Shown here: piece by piece, positions 25,988 through 34,655 of the stretch
Numbering within the stretch: the stretch's first letter is position 1
Layout: the number at the start of each line of letters is the position of its first letter
DNA from: JBLHZY01 sp050633265
Lineage (GTDB): Bacteria; Pseudomonadota; Alphaproteobacteria; Rhodobacterales; Rhodobacteraceae
Assembly: GCA_050633265.1 (NCBI GenBank)
Contig: JBOEGE010000004.1
Span: 434,001-498,000, forward strand
DNA length: 64,000 bases
Direction of reading: 5' to 3'
Program-made: the position numbers and the translations under genes
The notes under the pieces: generated by a model
Databases searched by the model: none
The model's input: only the letters and a program-made list of their open reading frames with translations
Told to the model about the DNA's origin: nothing

Positions 25988-27721
25988 ATGAACAAACGCG
26001 TATTTGATAAGACCAATCTGCCCAGCCGCCACGTAACCGAAGGGCCGGAGCGCGCGCCGCACCGCTCTTATCTCTATGCAATGGGGATTTCTGAGGAAGA
26101 AATTCACCAGCCGCTGGTTGGCGTTGCCACATGTTGGAACGAAGCTGCACCGTGTAATATTTCGCTCAACCGTCAGGCGCAGGCCGTGAAGATGGGCGTT
26201 AAGGCGGCCGAGGGCACGCCGCGCGAATTCACCACCATCACCGTGACAGACGGGATCGCCATGGGCCATGAGGGCATGCGCTCTTCGCTCGCCTCGCGTG
26301 AAGCGATTGCTGATACGGTTGAGCTAACGATGCGCGGCCATTGCTATGATGCGATTGTTGGGCTTGCGGGCTGTGATAAATCGCTGCCGGGCATGATGAT
26401 GGCCATGGTGCGCCTTAATACGCCGTCTGTGTTTATCTATGGTGGGTCGATCCTTCCGGGCCGCTTGAATGGGCGCGATGTTGTTGTGCAGGATGTGTTT
26501 GAAGCCGTGGGCGAACATCAGGCAGGCAATATGACAGACGCAGAGCTTGATATTCTTGAGCGCGTTGCTTGCCCAACGTCGGGCGCTTGTGGCGGCCAAT
26601 ATACGGCCAATACGATGGCTTGTGTCTCTGAAGCAATCGGCCTTGCGCTGATGAACTCCTCGGGGATGCCTGCGCCTTATGAGAGCCGCGATCAATATGG
26701 CGAGGCTTCCGGCGCCGCTGTGATGAACCTGCTTGAAAAGAACATCCGCGCGCGTGACATCGTGACCAAAGAAAGCCTGATCAATGCCGCGCGCGTTGTG
26801 GCTTGTACGGGCGGCTCAACCAATGCTGGCTTGCACCTTCCGGCGATTGCACATGAGGCGGGGATTGATTTCGATCTCTTTGATGTGTGCGATATTTTCC
26901 GCGACACGCCTTACTTTGTGAATCTCAAGCCCGGCGGTGAATATGTTGCCAAGGATCTGTTTGAAGCGGGCGGCGTTCCTGTTGTTCTGCGCGAGCTGAA
27001 AAAAGCCGGCCTCATCCATGAGGATTGCATGACAGCAAGCGGCAAGTCGATCGGTGAAGAGCTTGATATGATCACCCGCGAAGTCGATGGCAAAGTGATC
27101 CATTCGGTTGCCACTCCGCTTTCCAAAACCGGCGGCGTTGTTGGCCTTCGCGGCAATCTGGCCCCTGAGGGCGCGATTGTGAAGGTCGCGGGCATGCCAG
27201 AGGCGGATCAGATTTTCACCGGCCCTGCGCGGGTTTTTGAATGCGAAGAAGAGGCCTTTGCCGCCGTTCAGAAGCGTGAATACAAAGAAGGCGAAGTGCT
27301 TGTGATCCGCAATGAAGGCCCCGCTGGCGGCCCGGGCATGCGCGAGATGTTGGCAACAACAGCCGCGCTTTCCGGCCAAGGCATGGGCAAGAAGGTGGCG
27401 TTGATCACGGATGGTCGTTTTTCTGGCGCGACGCGCGGCTTTTGCGTTGGCCATGTTGGGCCAGAGGCGGCGCATTGCGGCCCCATCGCCTTGCTCAAAG
27501 ACGGCGATGTGATCACGCTCAATGCGGTGAAGGGCGAGATTTCCGTTGATCTGACGGAGGCTGAGCTTGAAGCGCGCAAAGCCGATTGGAAAGGCCCACG
27601 CGAAACGCTTTATGCATCTGGTGCGCTTTATAAATATGCCCAGCTCGTCGGCTCGACCCGTCTTGGCGCGGTGACGCATCCGGGCGCCAAGGCTGAGCGC
27701 CACATCTATATGGATCTGTAA
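25988..27721 (+). CDS. ilvD: Dihydroxy-acid dehydratase
   Basis: A 577-residue iron-sulfur enzyme that dehydrates 2,3-dihydroxy-3-methyl acids to 2-keto acids, the third step of valine and isoleucine synthesis. Cluster cysteines occur in PCNISLN (Cys56), GLAGCDKSLPG (Cys129) and CPTSGACGGQYTANTM near residue 197; the active-site GRFSGATRGF is near 473. I chose ATG 25988 because a GGGAGG site lies seven bases upstream; the longer open frame before it is not typical of the family. The stop shares one base with the next ATG, so it is coupled to a small exported protein gene. Confidence 0.96.
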   Translation: MNKRVFDKTNLPSRHVTEGPERAPHRSYLYAMGISEEEIHQPLVGVATCWNEAAPCNISLNRQAQAVKMGVKAAEGTPREFTTITVTDGIAMGHEGMRSSLASREAIADTVELTMRGHCYDAIVGLAGCDKSLPGMMMAMVRLNTPSVFIYGGSILPGRLNGRDVVVQDVFEAVGEHQAGNMTDAELDILERVACPTSGACGGQYTANTMACVSEAIGLALMNSSGMPAPYESRDQYGEASGAAVMNLLEKNIRARDIVTKESLINAARVVACTGGSTNAGLHLPAIAHEAGIDFDLFDVCDIFRDTPYFVNLKPGGEYVAKDLFEAGGVPVVLRELKKAGLIHEDCMTASGKSIGEELDMITREVDGKVIHSVATPLSKTGGVVGLRGNLAPEGAIVKVAGMPEADQIFTGPARVFECEEEAFAAVQKREYKEGEVLVIRNEGPAGGPGMREMLATTAALSGQGMGKKVALITDGRFSGATRGFCVGHVGPEAAHCGPIALLKDGDVITLNAVKGEISVDLTEAELEARKADWKGPRETLYASGALYKYAQLVGSTRLGAVTHPGAKAERHIYMDL

Positions 27722-28365
27722 TGCGCACCGGGGGGAACGCATTCAAATCAATCGCGGGGGCAGGGTTTGCCCTCGCAATGCTGGCGCAAGGCGGCTGTGT
27801 TTCAAGCATGACCGCGCCCGAAGTCACTTCGGCCAGCAATGCAGCGCGCGAAATTGCTGTTGCCGATGAAAGCATCCTGATTGCAGGGCCCAAAGGCTAT
27901 TGCATTGATCCAACCGCAACGCGAGATACCGCTAAAAGCGCCTTTGTTGTGCTTGGCGCTTGTGGGGCGGTTGCTGGGCGCGGGGGCGGAGCGAAAGCCG
28001 GGCTCTTGCTGGCTTCTGTAACGGCGGCTGGAAGCGGGCGCGTTGCAGGCGCGACCGATCAGCTTGCGGCCTATTTTTCCTCTGATGAAGGGCGGGCAGC
28101 GCTTAGCCGCTCTGGCGATGCGGATGCGGTCAAGCTTTTGGATCACCGGGTTGAGGGGGATGCGCTTTATCTTCATCTGCGCGATACATCCAACACCAGC
28201 CTTGCAGGGGTAGCGCCGGAATATTGGCGCGGAATGTTTGATGTAAACGGCCATATCGCGACCGTTTCGGTGATGGATTTCGCCCAAGCGCCGCGGGCCG
28301 CCAATTCTGGTTTGGAGCGCGCGCGGGCCTTTCGGCGCAAAATTCGCCCGTTGAGCGCAGAATAA
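27721..28365 (+). CDS. Small exported protein, unknown function
   Basis: A 214-residue protein I cannot assign. It begins with a signal-like hydrophobic segment (AGAGFALAMLAQGGC) that ends at a cysteine in a non-strict lipobox, so it may be a lipoprotein or an ordinary secreted protein. The mature part contains a GPKGYCIDPTATRD stretch and a small Gly/Ala-rich region (GRGGGAKAGLLLASVTAAGSG), then a domain ending with VAPEYWRGMFDVNGHIATVSV. It is coupled to ilvD by a one-base overlap (TAATG), but nothing suggests a branched-chain amino acid role. It looks like the conserved alphaproteobacterial gene often left hypothetical. Confidence 0.65.
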   Translation: MRTGGNAFKSIAGAGFALAMLAQGGCVSSMTAPEVTSASNAAREIAVADESILIAGPKGYCIDPTATRDTAKSAFVVLGACGAVAGRGGGAKAGLLLASVTAAGSGRVAGATDQLAAYFSSDEGRAALSRSGDADAVKLLDHRVEGDALYLHLRDTSNTSLAGVAPEYWRGMFDVNGHIATVSVMDFAQAPRAANSGLERARAFRRKIRPLSAE

Positions 28366-28497
28366 CCCCTGTCGATTGTTGCCATTAGGGAACCAATCAC
28401 TGTATTTCTTCTGCGTTTGTTGAAGAGTAACCTTTGGCCGTGATACTTCACCCAATACCTTAGACAAACCAAAGGCATATGCAGGATAGGCGGGCGC

Positions 28498-29271
28498 ATG
28501 GCTTCCCGAATTGGGAAAATCTCTGATAGATTGGTGTTTCGCCGGGTTTTGCAGCGCTGGCGCAAGCTGGCGGAGCGCGCCGAATCGGTTGATCTCAATT
28601 CCCTGCGGGGCACGCGGGTGCGCGCGCGCGAATTGCGCCGCCAGCTGGATCGTGTGCTTTATGTCGCCGATAGTCGGCTGACCTTGCCGCTAATCAGCTC
28701 AAATGCGCTGCAACCGCCGCTGCATTCCGATTGGGCCTATCGCCCACAGCTTTGGCGCGGCCCGATTACCCCGCCGGGCATGGCGGCTGTGCGCTCTAAA
28801 ACGGAAATCGGGCCCGAGGTTGCTGTGTTCCATGATTGCCGGATTTCCGAGCTTACCCTGCGCCAAATCCGCAATACCAATGAGGAAGACCTCGCGCCAT
28901 TTGGGCTGCGCATGGATGTGTTTCGCTTTGATGGAAGCTTTCTTTCGCTTGTGATTGAATTGCCGCCGGAGTCTTGCGAAGGCTTGTTGCGGCGCCATTT
29001 GGTTCGGATTTCTACGATCGTTGAGATGGAAAAGCCGCTCGAAATCTTTGCACGGCTCAATATCAAACATGGGCCCAACACCGAACAGATCGTGCGCGAA
29101 TTGCCGATTGGGGCGGATGAGGTCTCGGTTGATTTTGATCTCGCTTATACCAAACTGAACGAAAAGCGGGTTGAGCGGATGTGGATCGATCTGATCTTTG
29201 AAGGGCCAGAGATGAACCAGATCTCGCTGCGCGATGTTACTTTAAGCCGCCGCCCGCGCGCCGAATTGTAG
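28498..29271 (+). CDS. DUF6478-like protein of unknown function
   Basis: A 257-residue protein without signal peptide or membrane helix. It has a basic, Arg-rich N terminus (SDRLVFRRVLQRWRK ... RVRARELRRQ) and a C-terminal part rich in beta-strands, with FHDCRISELTLRQIR and FDLAYTKLNEKRVERMWIDLIF. It resembles Rhodobacterales proteins under DUF6478, for which no function is known. The N-terminal basic helix could contact membranes or nucleic acid; that is inference. Fourteen bases separate it from the next gene, which has its own GGGAG site, so the two form an operon. Confidence 0.6.
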   Translation: MASRIGKISDRLVFRRVLQRWRKLAERAESVDLNSLRGTRVRARELRRQLDRVLYVADSRLTLPLISSNALQPPLHSDWAYRPQLWRGPITPPGMAAVRSKTEIGPEVAVFHDCRISELTLRQIRNTNEEDLAPFGLRMDVFRFDGSFLSLVIELPPESCEGLLRRHLVRISTIVEMEKPLEIFARLNIKHGPNTEQIVRELPIGADEVSVDFDLAYTKLNEKRVERMWIDLIFEGPEMNQISLRDVTLSRRPRAEL

Positions 29272-29285
29272 GGAGAGAATAAGCG

Positions 29286-29669
29286 ATGTCAGAGATGAAC
29301 CTTACAAAAACGCGGATCATGGGCGGCATCTGGGAAGGTGTCCTTACGGTTCCGGCGGATCGCGAATTGATGCCACAGATCGAGGTAAAACATCTTGAGC
29401 AGCCTGTGCTTGGCTATGATCTGTCCGAGGATGGCACAGCCGAAAACACATGGCACCTGCGCATCGCGATCCCGCCGGACCTGCTTTGTGATGGGGTTCA
29501 GACCTTTGTAATTTCCGATAAAGAGACAGGCGATACGCTTAATTCCTTCGCGATTGTGACGGGCGAGCCGCTTGAAGATGATATTACGGCCGAAATTGAT
29601 CTGTTGCGGGCCGAATTGGACATGCTCAAACAGGCCTTTCGCCGCCATTGCTTGGAAACGGCCAGTTAA
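29286..29669 (+). CDS. Small beta-domain plus coiled-coil protein, unknown
   Basis: A 127-residue acidic protein I cannot assign. Residues about 10-95 look like a compact beta-sandwich (GIWEGVLTVPADRELMPQ, LRIAIPPDLLCDGVQTFVI). The last 30 residues form a helical or coiled-coil tail (ITAEIDLLRAELDMLKQAF). There is no signal peptide. It follows the DUF6478-like gene by 14 bases with a GGGAG ribosome binding site, so the two products probably work together. A role in surface carbohydrate handling is only a guess from the beta-rich character of both proteins. Confidence 0.6.
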   Translation: MSEMNLTKTRIMGGIWEGVLTVPADRELMPQIEVKHLEQPVLGYDLSEDGTAENTWHLRIAIPPDLLCDGVQTFVISDKETGDTLNSFAIVTGEPLEDDITAEIDLLRAELDMLKQAFRRHCLETAS

Positions 29670-29838
29670 ATAAGGGGTTTTCGCGGCGTTTCCGGCCTTG
29701 AAACCGATTATTTCCCTGTTTCCGCATTCGCCACGATACTGCATAAATCCACGGTATTGTCCGGCCTTTACCCCATTGTTGCCTGATTTGCCCCCCATAA
29801 GAACAGCTTGAGGGGCCAAGACGACAGGTAAAAAGAGC

Positions 29839-30744
29839 ATGGACCGACTAACCGAAATGGAAGCCTTTGCCACAGTTGTGGATCAAGGTGGATTTACAGA
29901 CGCAGCCAAGAAGATGGGGATTTCAAAATCCGCCGTTTCCAAACATGTGTCTGCACTTGAGGCCCGCCTTGGCGCGCGCCTTTTGAACCGTACAACGCGC
30001 CGCGTGAGCCCGACCGAGATCGGATTGGCTTACTATGATCGTGCGCGCCGCGTCTTGAATGATGCTGGCGAGGCGGATGCGCTTGTCACTTCGATGCAAT
30101 CTGCGCCCTCGGGCCTGTTGCGCATCTCTGTGGCGACCGATTTCGGGGTTAATCACCTGTCCCCCGTTCTTGGCAATTTCCTAGGCGAGTTTCCTGATAT
30201 CACCGTCAATATGGTGCTGAACAATCGCTATGTTGAGCTGATTTCTGAGGGCTTTGATATGGCGATCCGTATTGGCGAGCTGGAAGACAGCACGCTGCGG
30301 GCGCGCAAGCTGACGGATACAACCAAACGCATGGTCGGCAGCCCTGGATATTTTCAGAAATATGGCCGCCCGATGAAAATCGACGATCTCAATGATCACA
30401 AGCTTTTGCATTATTCAAACCAAGCCAATTCGGCCGTTTGGAAGCTGACCGCGCCATCGGGCGAAAAGCGCCAAGTGCGCACCGCTGGCTGGCTGACAGT
30501 AAACGATGGGCAATCCTTGCTGAACGCTGCGATTTCTGGCCTCGGGATCGCGTATTTGCCATCCTTCCTTTATGCCGATGCTTTGGCGCAGGGCCTTGTT
30601 GAAGAAGCCATTCCTGAGCTTCCGGCAGAAACCCAAGGCATCTATGCGGTGTATCCTCCGGGCCGGTTTACCCAGCCCAAAGTGCGCGCCTTCATCGATT
30701 TCCTCGTGCAAAGCTTTGCCGAAAAAGGGCCTGATGCCTGGTAG
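29839..30744 (+). CDS. LysR family transcriptional regulator
   Basis: A 301-residue regulator with an N-terminal winged helix-turn-helix (GGFTDAAKKMGISKSAVSKH, then LEARLGARLLNRTTRR) and a periplasmic-binding-like effector domain from about residue 90. The ATG follows an AAAAAGAG purine stretch. LysR proteins usually regulate a divergent neighbour, but the gene upstream is on the same strand. The target is therefore unclear, perhaps itself. A G-C-rich inverted repeat lies just after its stop. The effector is unknown. Confidence 0.93.
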   Translation: MDRLTEMEAFATVVDQGGFTDAAKKMGISKSAVSKHVSALEARLGARLLNRTTRRVSPTEIGLAYYDRARRVLNDAGEADALVTSMQSAPSGLLRISVATDFGVNHLSPVLGNFLGEFPDITVNMVLNNRYVELISEGFDMAIRIGELEDSTLRARKLTDTTKRMVGSPGYFQKYGRPMKIDDLNDHKLLHYSNQANSAVWKLTAPSGEKRQVRTAGWLTVNDGQSLLNAAISGLGIAYLPSFLYADALAQGLVEEAIPELPAETQGIYAVYPPGRFTQPKVRAFIDFLVQSFAEKGPDAW

Positions 30745-30813
30745 GCGCGCCCAAGAATAAAGGCGCATCCCGATCTGGGGCGCGCCTTACATGCCGAATT
30801 TACATTCCTCGAA

Positions 30814-30836
30814 AGTGTTCCTCCTCCCGGAGCACT
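30814..30836 (-). terminator. Putative terminator after the OmpA-like gene
   Basis: An 8-bp hairpin (AGTGTTCC / GGAGCACT, one G-T pair) with a seven-base loop lies just beyond the stop of the minus-strand OmpA-like gene. On that strand only a short TTT follows, so the assignment is tentative. Confidence 0.35.
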
Positions 30837-30840
30837 CACC

Positions 30841-31794
30841 TTAGCGGGTCGTTGTGAGTACCACTTCGACCCGTCTGTTTTTGTCGCGGCCCTCTTCGCT
30901 TAGGTTGCTGGCGCGGGGCGATAGATAGCCAACCCCATCTGCGGCGACCTGCCCAGCCGGAACATTGAGCGCCCCGATCAGGCGCGCGCGCACCGATGCG
31001 GCCCGTTTGCGCGACAAAGCGATATTGCCCGAAAGCGATCCAACCGCATCCGTATGCCCAACCACAGCGACCGTTTGATCGGGGTTCTCGCGAAGCCAAT
31101 CTGCCAGCGCGGCAAGGGAGGCAAATTCGCCATCGCCAAGCGATGAGCTGCCGGTGTTGAAGACCAAATCATCAAGCGGCGCATGGCCGTGAAGCGCCAA
31201 AGCTTCGCCAATCGGGCCGCTCATAACAGGCGGTGCAGCCACAGGAGGCGCAACCGCTTTGGTCGAGGTGATCACATCGCTTTGTGCAATGATGCCCGCG
31301 CCAACGCGGGTGATCTGAACAAAGCCTGCCGTGCGGCTGCGGCTTACAATTAAGGTAATATATTCAATCGCTTCTCCCTCGCCGCGCAGGGCCGCAAGAT
31401 AGCGGTAATCGCCGAGATCAACATGCATTTCCGGCTCTGGCAGGATTTCTTGCTCAAAGCGGAAATCAAAGCCGCCGCAGCGCGCATCGGCGCATTCAAA
31501 GGCGATGTCATAGCCTGCGGCCACGAGCTGTTCACGCAAGGGGTCGATGATCTGCAATGTGGTGCGCACGCTTGAGCCGAGCTTCCAAGCGGTGCGCGAA
31601 ATATTGCCCTTGGCGATGACGCTTGGCGCGGATCCATTTGCATAGGCGCCAACAGCGATTGCCGTGCTTGCGTTCTCCGCCGAGATCGCAGCCGCGCGCG
31701 TGGCCGAACCGGGCAAATTCAGCACATCAGCTTGCGCGCTTAGGCAAAGCGCGGGCAGGGCGAGGCCTGCGAATATGGCGGTTCTGAGCTTCAT
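30841..31794 (-). CDS. OmpA-family protein with C-terminal peptidoglycan-binding domain
   Basis: A 317-residue exported protein with a signal peptide (FAGLALPALCLSAQA). The C-terminal OmpA/MotB-like domain from about residue 205 contains NTGSSSLGDGEFASLAALA, VVGHTDAVGSLSGN and NIALSRKRAASVRARL, then the basic DKNRRVEVVL end; this fold binds diaminopimelate in murein. The N-terminal half is not a recognisable porin barrel and carries four cysteines or fewer in an unknown domain. Its start overlaps the stop of the AhpD-like gene by four bases (ATGA), so it is last in a four-gene minus-strand operon. Confidence 0.87.
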   Translation of the reverse strand: MKLRTAIFAGLALPALCLSAQADVLNLPGSATRAAAISAENASTAIAVGAYANGSAPSVIAKGNISRTAWKLGSSVRTTLQIIDPLREQLVAAGYDIAFECADARCGGFDFRFEQEILPEPEMHVDLGDYRYLAALRGEGEAIEYITLIVSRSRTAGFVQITRVGAGIIAQSDVITSTKAVAPPVAAPPVMSGPIGEALALHGHAPLDDLVFNTGSSSLGDGEFASLAALADWLRENPDQTVAVVGHTDAVGSLSGNIALSRKRAASVRARLIGALNVPAGQVAADGVGYLSPRASNLSEEGRDKNRRVEVVLTTTR

Positions 31795-32366
31795 CGGGCT
31801 TGGGCGTGATACTCTTGGTTTGGTTCCATTTCGATGGCGGATGCGACGCGGTTTGTCATGTTGAAAAAGCCGGTTACGGAGGCGATATCGAAAATATCGC
31901 GTTCGCTAAATCCTTGCTCTCGCAACCCTGCGCGATCTGCCTCATTAACCATAACCGGCGAATCAGTCAGCTTTACGGCGAAATCGAGCATTGCGCGTTG
32001 GCGCGGGCTGATTTTGGCGACGCGGTAGTTCATCACAATCGCCTCGCCAAGCGCCGGATCGCCCGACAATTCGCGCACCGCAGCGCCATGCGCAACTTGG
32101 CAATACCAGCAGCGATTATGCGAGGAAACGGCAACCGCGATCATCTCGCGCTCAAGTTTGCTCAGCCCGCTATCAGCGAGCATCAGATCGTTATACATCG
32201 CCGTAAAGGCATTTAGTTTATCAATATCAAAGGCATGGGCCTTCAACACATTGGGAACCATGCCAAGCTTTTCGTCGCAAATCTCGAAATAGCGGCGCGT
32301 GGCCTCGGGCAGCGGATCCATCATGGGAAGATCGAGCGCTGTGATGTTTTCGTCTGGGTTGCTCAA
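31791..32366 (-). CDS. AhpD-like peroxidase-related carboxymuconolactone decarboxylase family protein
   Basis: A 191-residue protein of the peroxidase-related (AhpD-like) subgroup. The redox motif is CWYCQVAH with Cys86, Cys89 and His93, and the surrounding LEREMIAVAVSSHNRC is characteristic. These proteins are thiol-based, helical and cytosolic, and are linked to peroxide or organic-radical stress, but the specific substrate is unknown. The C-terminal part (GFFNMTNRVASAIEMEPN) matches the family. It lies between a GNAT gene (19 bases upstream) and the OmpA-like gene in one operon. Confidence 0.88.
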   Translation of the reverse strand: MSNPDENITALDLPMMDPLPEATRRYFEICDEKLGMVPNVLKAHAFDIDKLNAFTAMYNDLMLADSGLSKLEREMIAVAVSSHNRCWYCQVAHGAAVRELSGDPALGEAIVMNYRVAKISPRQRAMLDFAVKLTDSPVMVNEADRAGLREQGFSERDIFDIASVTGFFNMTNRVASAIEMEPNQEYHAQAR

Positions 32367-32385
32367 CTCGGCCTCAACTTCGCTT

Positions 32386-33111
32386 TTATTTTGGGGCGAT
32401 GCGGTAGTGATAGGACCCTACCACAGACATGCCTAAGGATAAGTATAGCGCATTTGCCGGGGCATTTGCATCTGTTACTGCAAGGGCCATCTGGCGCGCC
32501 CCATGATCTTGTGCCCATTTCGCGGCGATCCGCATGATGTTGGAGGCCGTTCCCGCGCGGCGCAGGCCATGAGCCACTTCCAGCGCATGGATCATCGCGA
32601 TATTTTGATGGATGGCGATGAAGGCAGTGCCCGCTGCGCGATCTTTTGTACGCCCCAGGATGCCGGTTTTGGGCCCCTTTACCCGCTCCATCACGGCCAT
32701 GCGCGCATCGCTAATGCCGCCTTCGCGCCAGAGCTCTTCCATGATCGCGAGCGGCTCCCAGATGGGAAAGCCGGAAATGGGCGGCGCGTTTTCTTGGCGC
32801 AGATACGCGATATCGCAGAGATAGAGCGTGACCGGGTCGATAAGAGTATAACCGCGCGCAGCCAGCGCTTTATCGAGGGCTGCCTCACCTTCGCGGATCA
32901 TGAACAGGGGTGTCTGATCAAGGGCGCGCATGGCCTCTTCGGCGGCGGCGATATCATTGGGCGTAAAGGGGGCCTCAGCCGTGGCGGCACTGGCGCGTTT
33001 GCCCCCACCTTTGCCGTCGCGGATCGTCCAAGGGCCAAGGCGGGATGTGCTTGCGGCGGGCCATGTTGCCTCGACCACGGCGTAAAGCGTTTGCAGATCG
33101 GGCAGGCTCAT
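32386..33111 (-). CDS. GNAT family N-acetyltransferase
   Basis: A 241-residue protein whose last 100 residues carry the GNAT acetyl-CoA-binding core (IHALEVAHGLRRAGTASNIM with the R/Q-x-x-G-x-G/A loop), followed by VTDANAPANALYLSLG. The N-terminal part is less typical but resembles the split-GNAT acetyltransferases of alphaproteobacteria. The acceptor is unknown. It overlaps the CinA-like gene by four bases and is followed 19 bases later by the AhpD-like gene, so all four belong to one operon. Confidence 0.87.
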   Translation of the reverse strand: MSLPDLQTLYAVVEATWPAASTSRLGPWTIRDGKGGGKRASAATAEAPFTPNDIAAAEEAMRALDQTPLFMIREGEAALDKALAARGYTLIDPVTLYLCDIAYLRQENAPPISGFPIWEPLAIMEELWREGGISDARMAVMERVKGPKTGILGRTKDRAAGTAFIAIHQNIAMIHALEVAHGLRRAGTASNIMRIAAKWAQDHGARQMALAVTDANAPANALYLSLGMSVVGSYHYRIAPK

Positions 33112-33836
33112 GATTGGGCCGGAAAAAGCGCTGCGAGCTTGGCAATCGCCTCATCAACTTGCGCGCCATCGGTGCCGCGGATCACGATATTTGAGCCATA
33201 TGCGCCGTTCTTCACAAAGGGATAAGAGCCAAGCGACAGGCCGGGATATTGCGCCGCCAGTTCGCCCAATGGCCCGGCGATATCACTCTCTGGGCGATCA
33301 ATGCGCAGGGTCTGGCTGAGCAGGGGCGCGCCGCCTGTTAGGGTTGGTAGGATGCTGGCAACCATGGCGGTAAAGACGCTTGGAACCCCGGCCATCACAT
33401 GGACGTTTTGCATGGTAAATCCGGGGGCAATGGAGACGGGATTATCAATCAGTGTCGCGCCATCGGGGATGCGGGCCATGCGTTTGCGGGCCTCGTTGAA
33501 TTCAGAGCCTTGGCGGGCATAATGCGCGGCCAGAAGCGCGGCGGCATCTTCGCGCACGTCGATATGGGCATCAAAGGCGGCCGCAATGCAATCGGCGGTA
33601 ATGTCATCATGGGTCGGACCGATGCCGCCGGAGGTAAAGACATGGTCATGGGCTGCGCTCAGCGCCTTCACCGCGCCAATAATCGCCGCGCGATCATCCG
33701 AAACGATGCGAATTTCGCGCAGATCAATGCCGCGCGCGGTAAGTTCGCAGGCAAGGTGGTGCGCATTGGCATCGCGGGTGCGCCCAGAGAGGATTTCATC
33801 CCCGATCACAAGCATGGCGGCGGTTGGGTTGGACAT
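33108..33836 (-). CDS. CinA-like molybdopterin-binding domain protein
   Basis: A 242-residue protein with the MoaB/Mog-like fold used by CinA: AAMLVIGDEILSGRTRDAN at the start, then SDDRAAIIGAVKAL and VFTSGGIGPTHDDIT. It lacks the C-terminal nicotinamide-mononucleotide deamidase domain of full-length CinA. Such short proteins are annotated competence/damage-inducible protein A or pyridine-nucleotide pyrophosphatase. The exact reaction is uncertain. Start and stop overlap with its neighbours suggest a cotranscribed set. It is divergent from sfsA with 48 bases between starts. Confidence 0.9.
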   Translation of the reverse strand: MSNPTAAMLVIGDEILSGRTRDANAHHLACELTARGIDLREIRIVSDDRAAIIGAVKALSAAHDHVFTSGGIGPTHDDITADCIAAAFDAHIDVREDAAALLAAHYARQGSEFNEARKRMARIPDGATLIDNPVSIAPGFTMQNVHVMAGVPSVFTAMVASILPTLTGGAPLLSQTLRIDRPESDIAGPLGELAAQYPGLSLGSYPFVKNGAYGSNIVIRGTDGAQVDEAIAKLAALFPAQS

Positions 33837-33884
33837 TAGGGGAGCTCCTTGAGGATATGCGCCGCTTCGTTATAAATCGCCCTC

Positions 33885-34583
33885 ATGCGCTTTCAAACCC
33901 CTCTTGAGCCTGCCCGGCTGATCCGTCGCTACAAACGCTTCCTTGCTGATATTGAGCTTGCCGATGGCAGCTTTGCGGTGGCGCATTGCCCCAACCCCGG
34001 CTCGATGCTTAGGATGGCCACGCCGGGCGCGCGCATCTGGGTCGAGCGCAACGATGATCCGCGCAAAAAGCTGCGCTATGGCTGGCGGTTGATTGAAGAG
34101 GCGGGCGCGATGATTGCAGTGGATACGGGGCTGGCCAATAAGATCGTCGGTGAGGCGTTGAGCGGTGGCAAGATTGCCGAGCTGGCAGGCTATGAGAGCT
34201 ATCGCCCGGAGGTGAAATACGGCGCGGGATCGCGCGTTGATCTTCTGGGCGAGGGGGCGGCGGGGCGCGCTTATATCGAGGTGAAATCCGTGACGCTGAG
34301 CCGCGATGCAGGCCATGCGGAATTTCCCGATAGCGTGACCAAACGCGGGGCGAAACACCTTGTTGAGCTTGCTGAAATGGTGGCGCAGGGGCACCGCGCT
34401 GTGATGCTCTATCTGGTGGCGCGCAATGATTGCAGCCGGGTGAGCCTCGCGCGCGATCTTGATCCGGGTTACGGGGCGGCGGCGGAAAAGGCGCGCGCCG
34501 CTGGTGTTGAAATGCTGTGCTATGATTGCGATCTGAGCGCGGCAGAGATCACTTTGCGCGCGCCTCTTTCGATTACGCTCTAA
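33885..34583 (+). CDS. sfsA: SfsA family DNA-binding/nuclease-like protein
   Basis: A 232-residue protein of the SfsA family. The N-terminal OB-like part has RRYKRFLADIELADGS and CPNPGSMLRM; the C-terminal part has the nuclease-like core SRVDLLGEG ... YIEVKSVTL and PDSVTKRGAKHL. In E. coli SfsA was named for sugar-fermentation stimulation and binds DNA; the biological role is still unclear. Length and motif order are normal. It is followed after 72 bases by map on the same strand, an order seen in other alphaproteobacteria. Confidence 0.94.
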   Translation: MRFQTPLEPARLIRRYKRFLADIELADGSFAVAHCPNPGSMLRMATPGARIWVERNDDPRKKLRYGWRLIEEAGAMIAVDTGLANKIVGEALSGGKIAELAGYESYRPEVKYGAGSRVDLLGEGAAGRAYIEVKSVTLSRDAGHAEFPDSVTKRGAKHLVELAEMVAQGHRAVMLYLVARNDCSRVSLARDLDPGYGAAAEKARAAGVEMLCYDCDLSAAEITLRAPLSITL

Positions 34584-34655
34584 TAGCGCGCGCCGCTCTG
34601 GCCCTTTTGGCCGCTCTGGCCTATATGGGGCCGGTAAACCTTCAGGAGTAGACCC

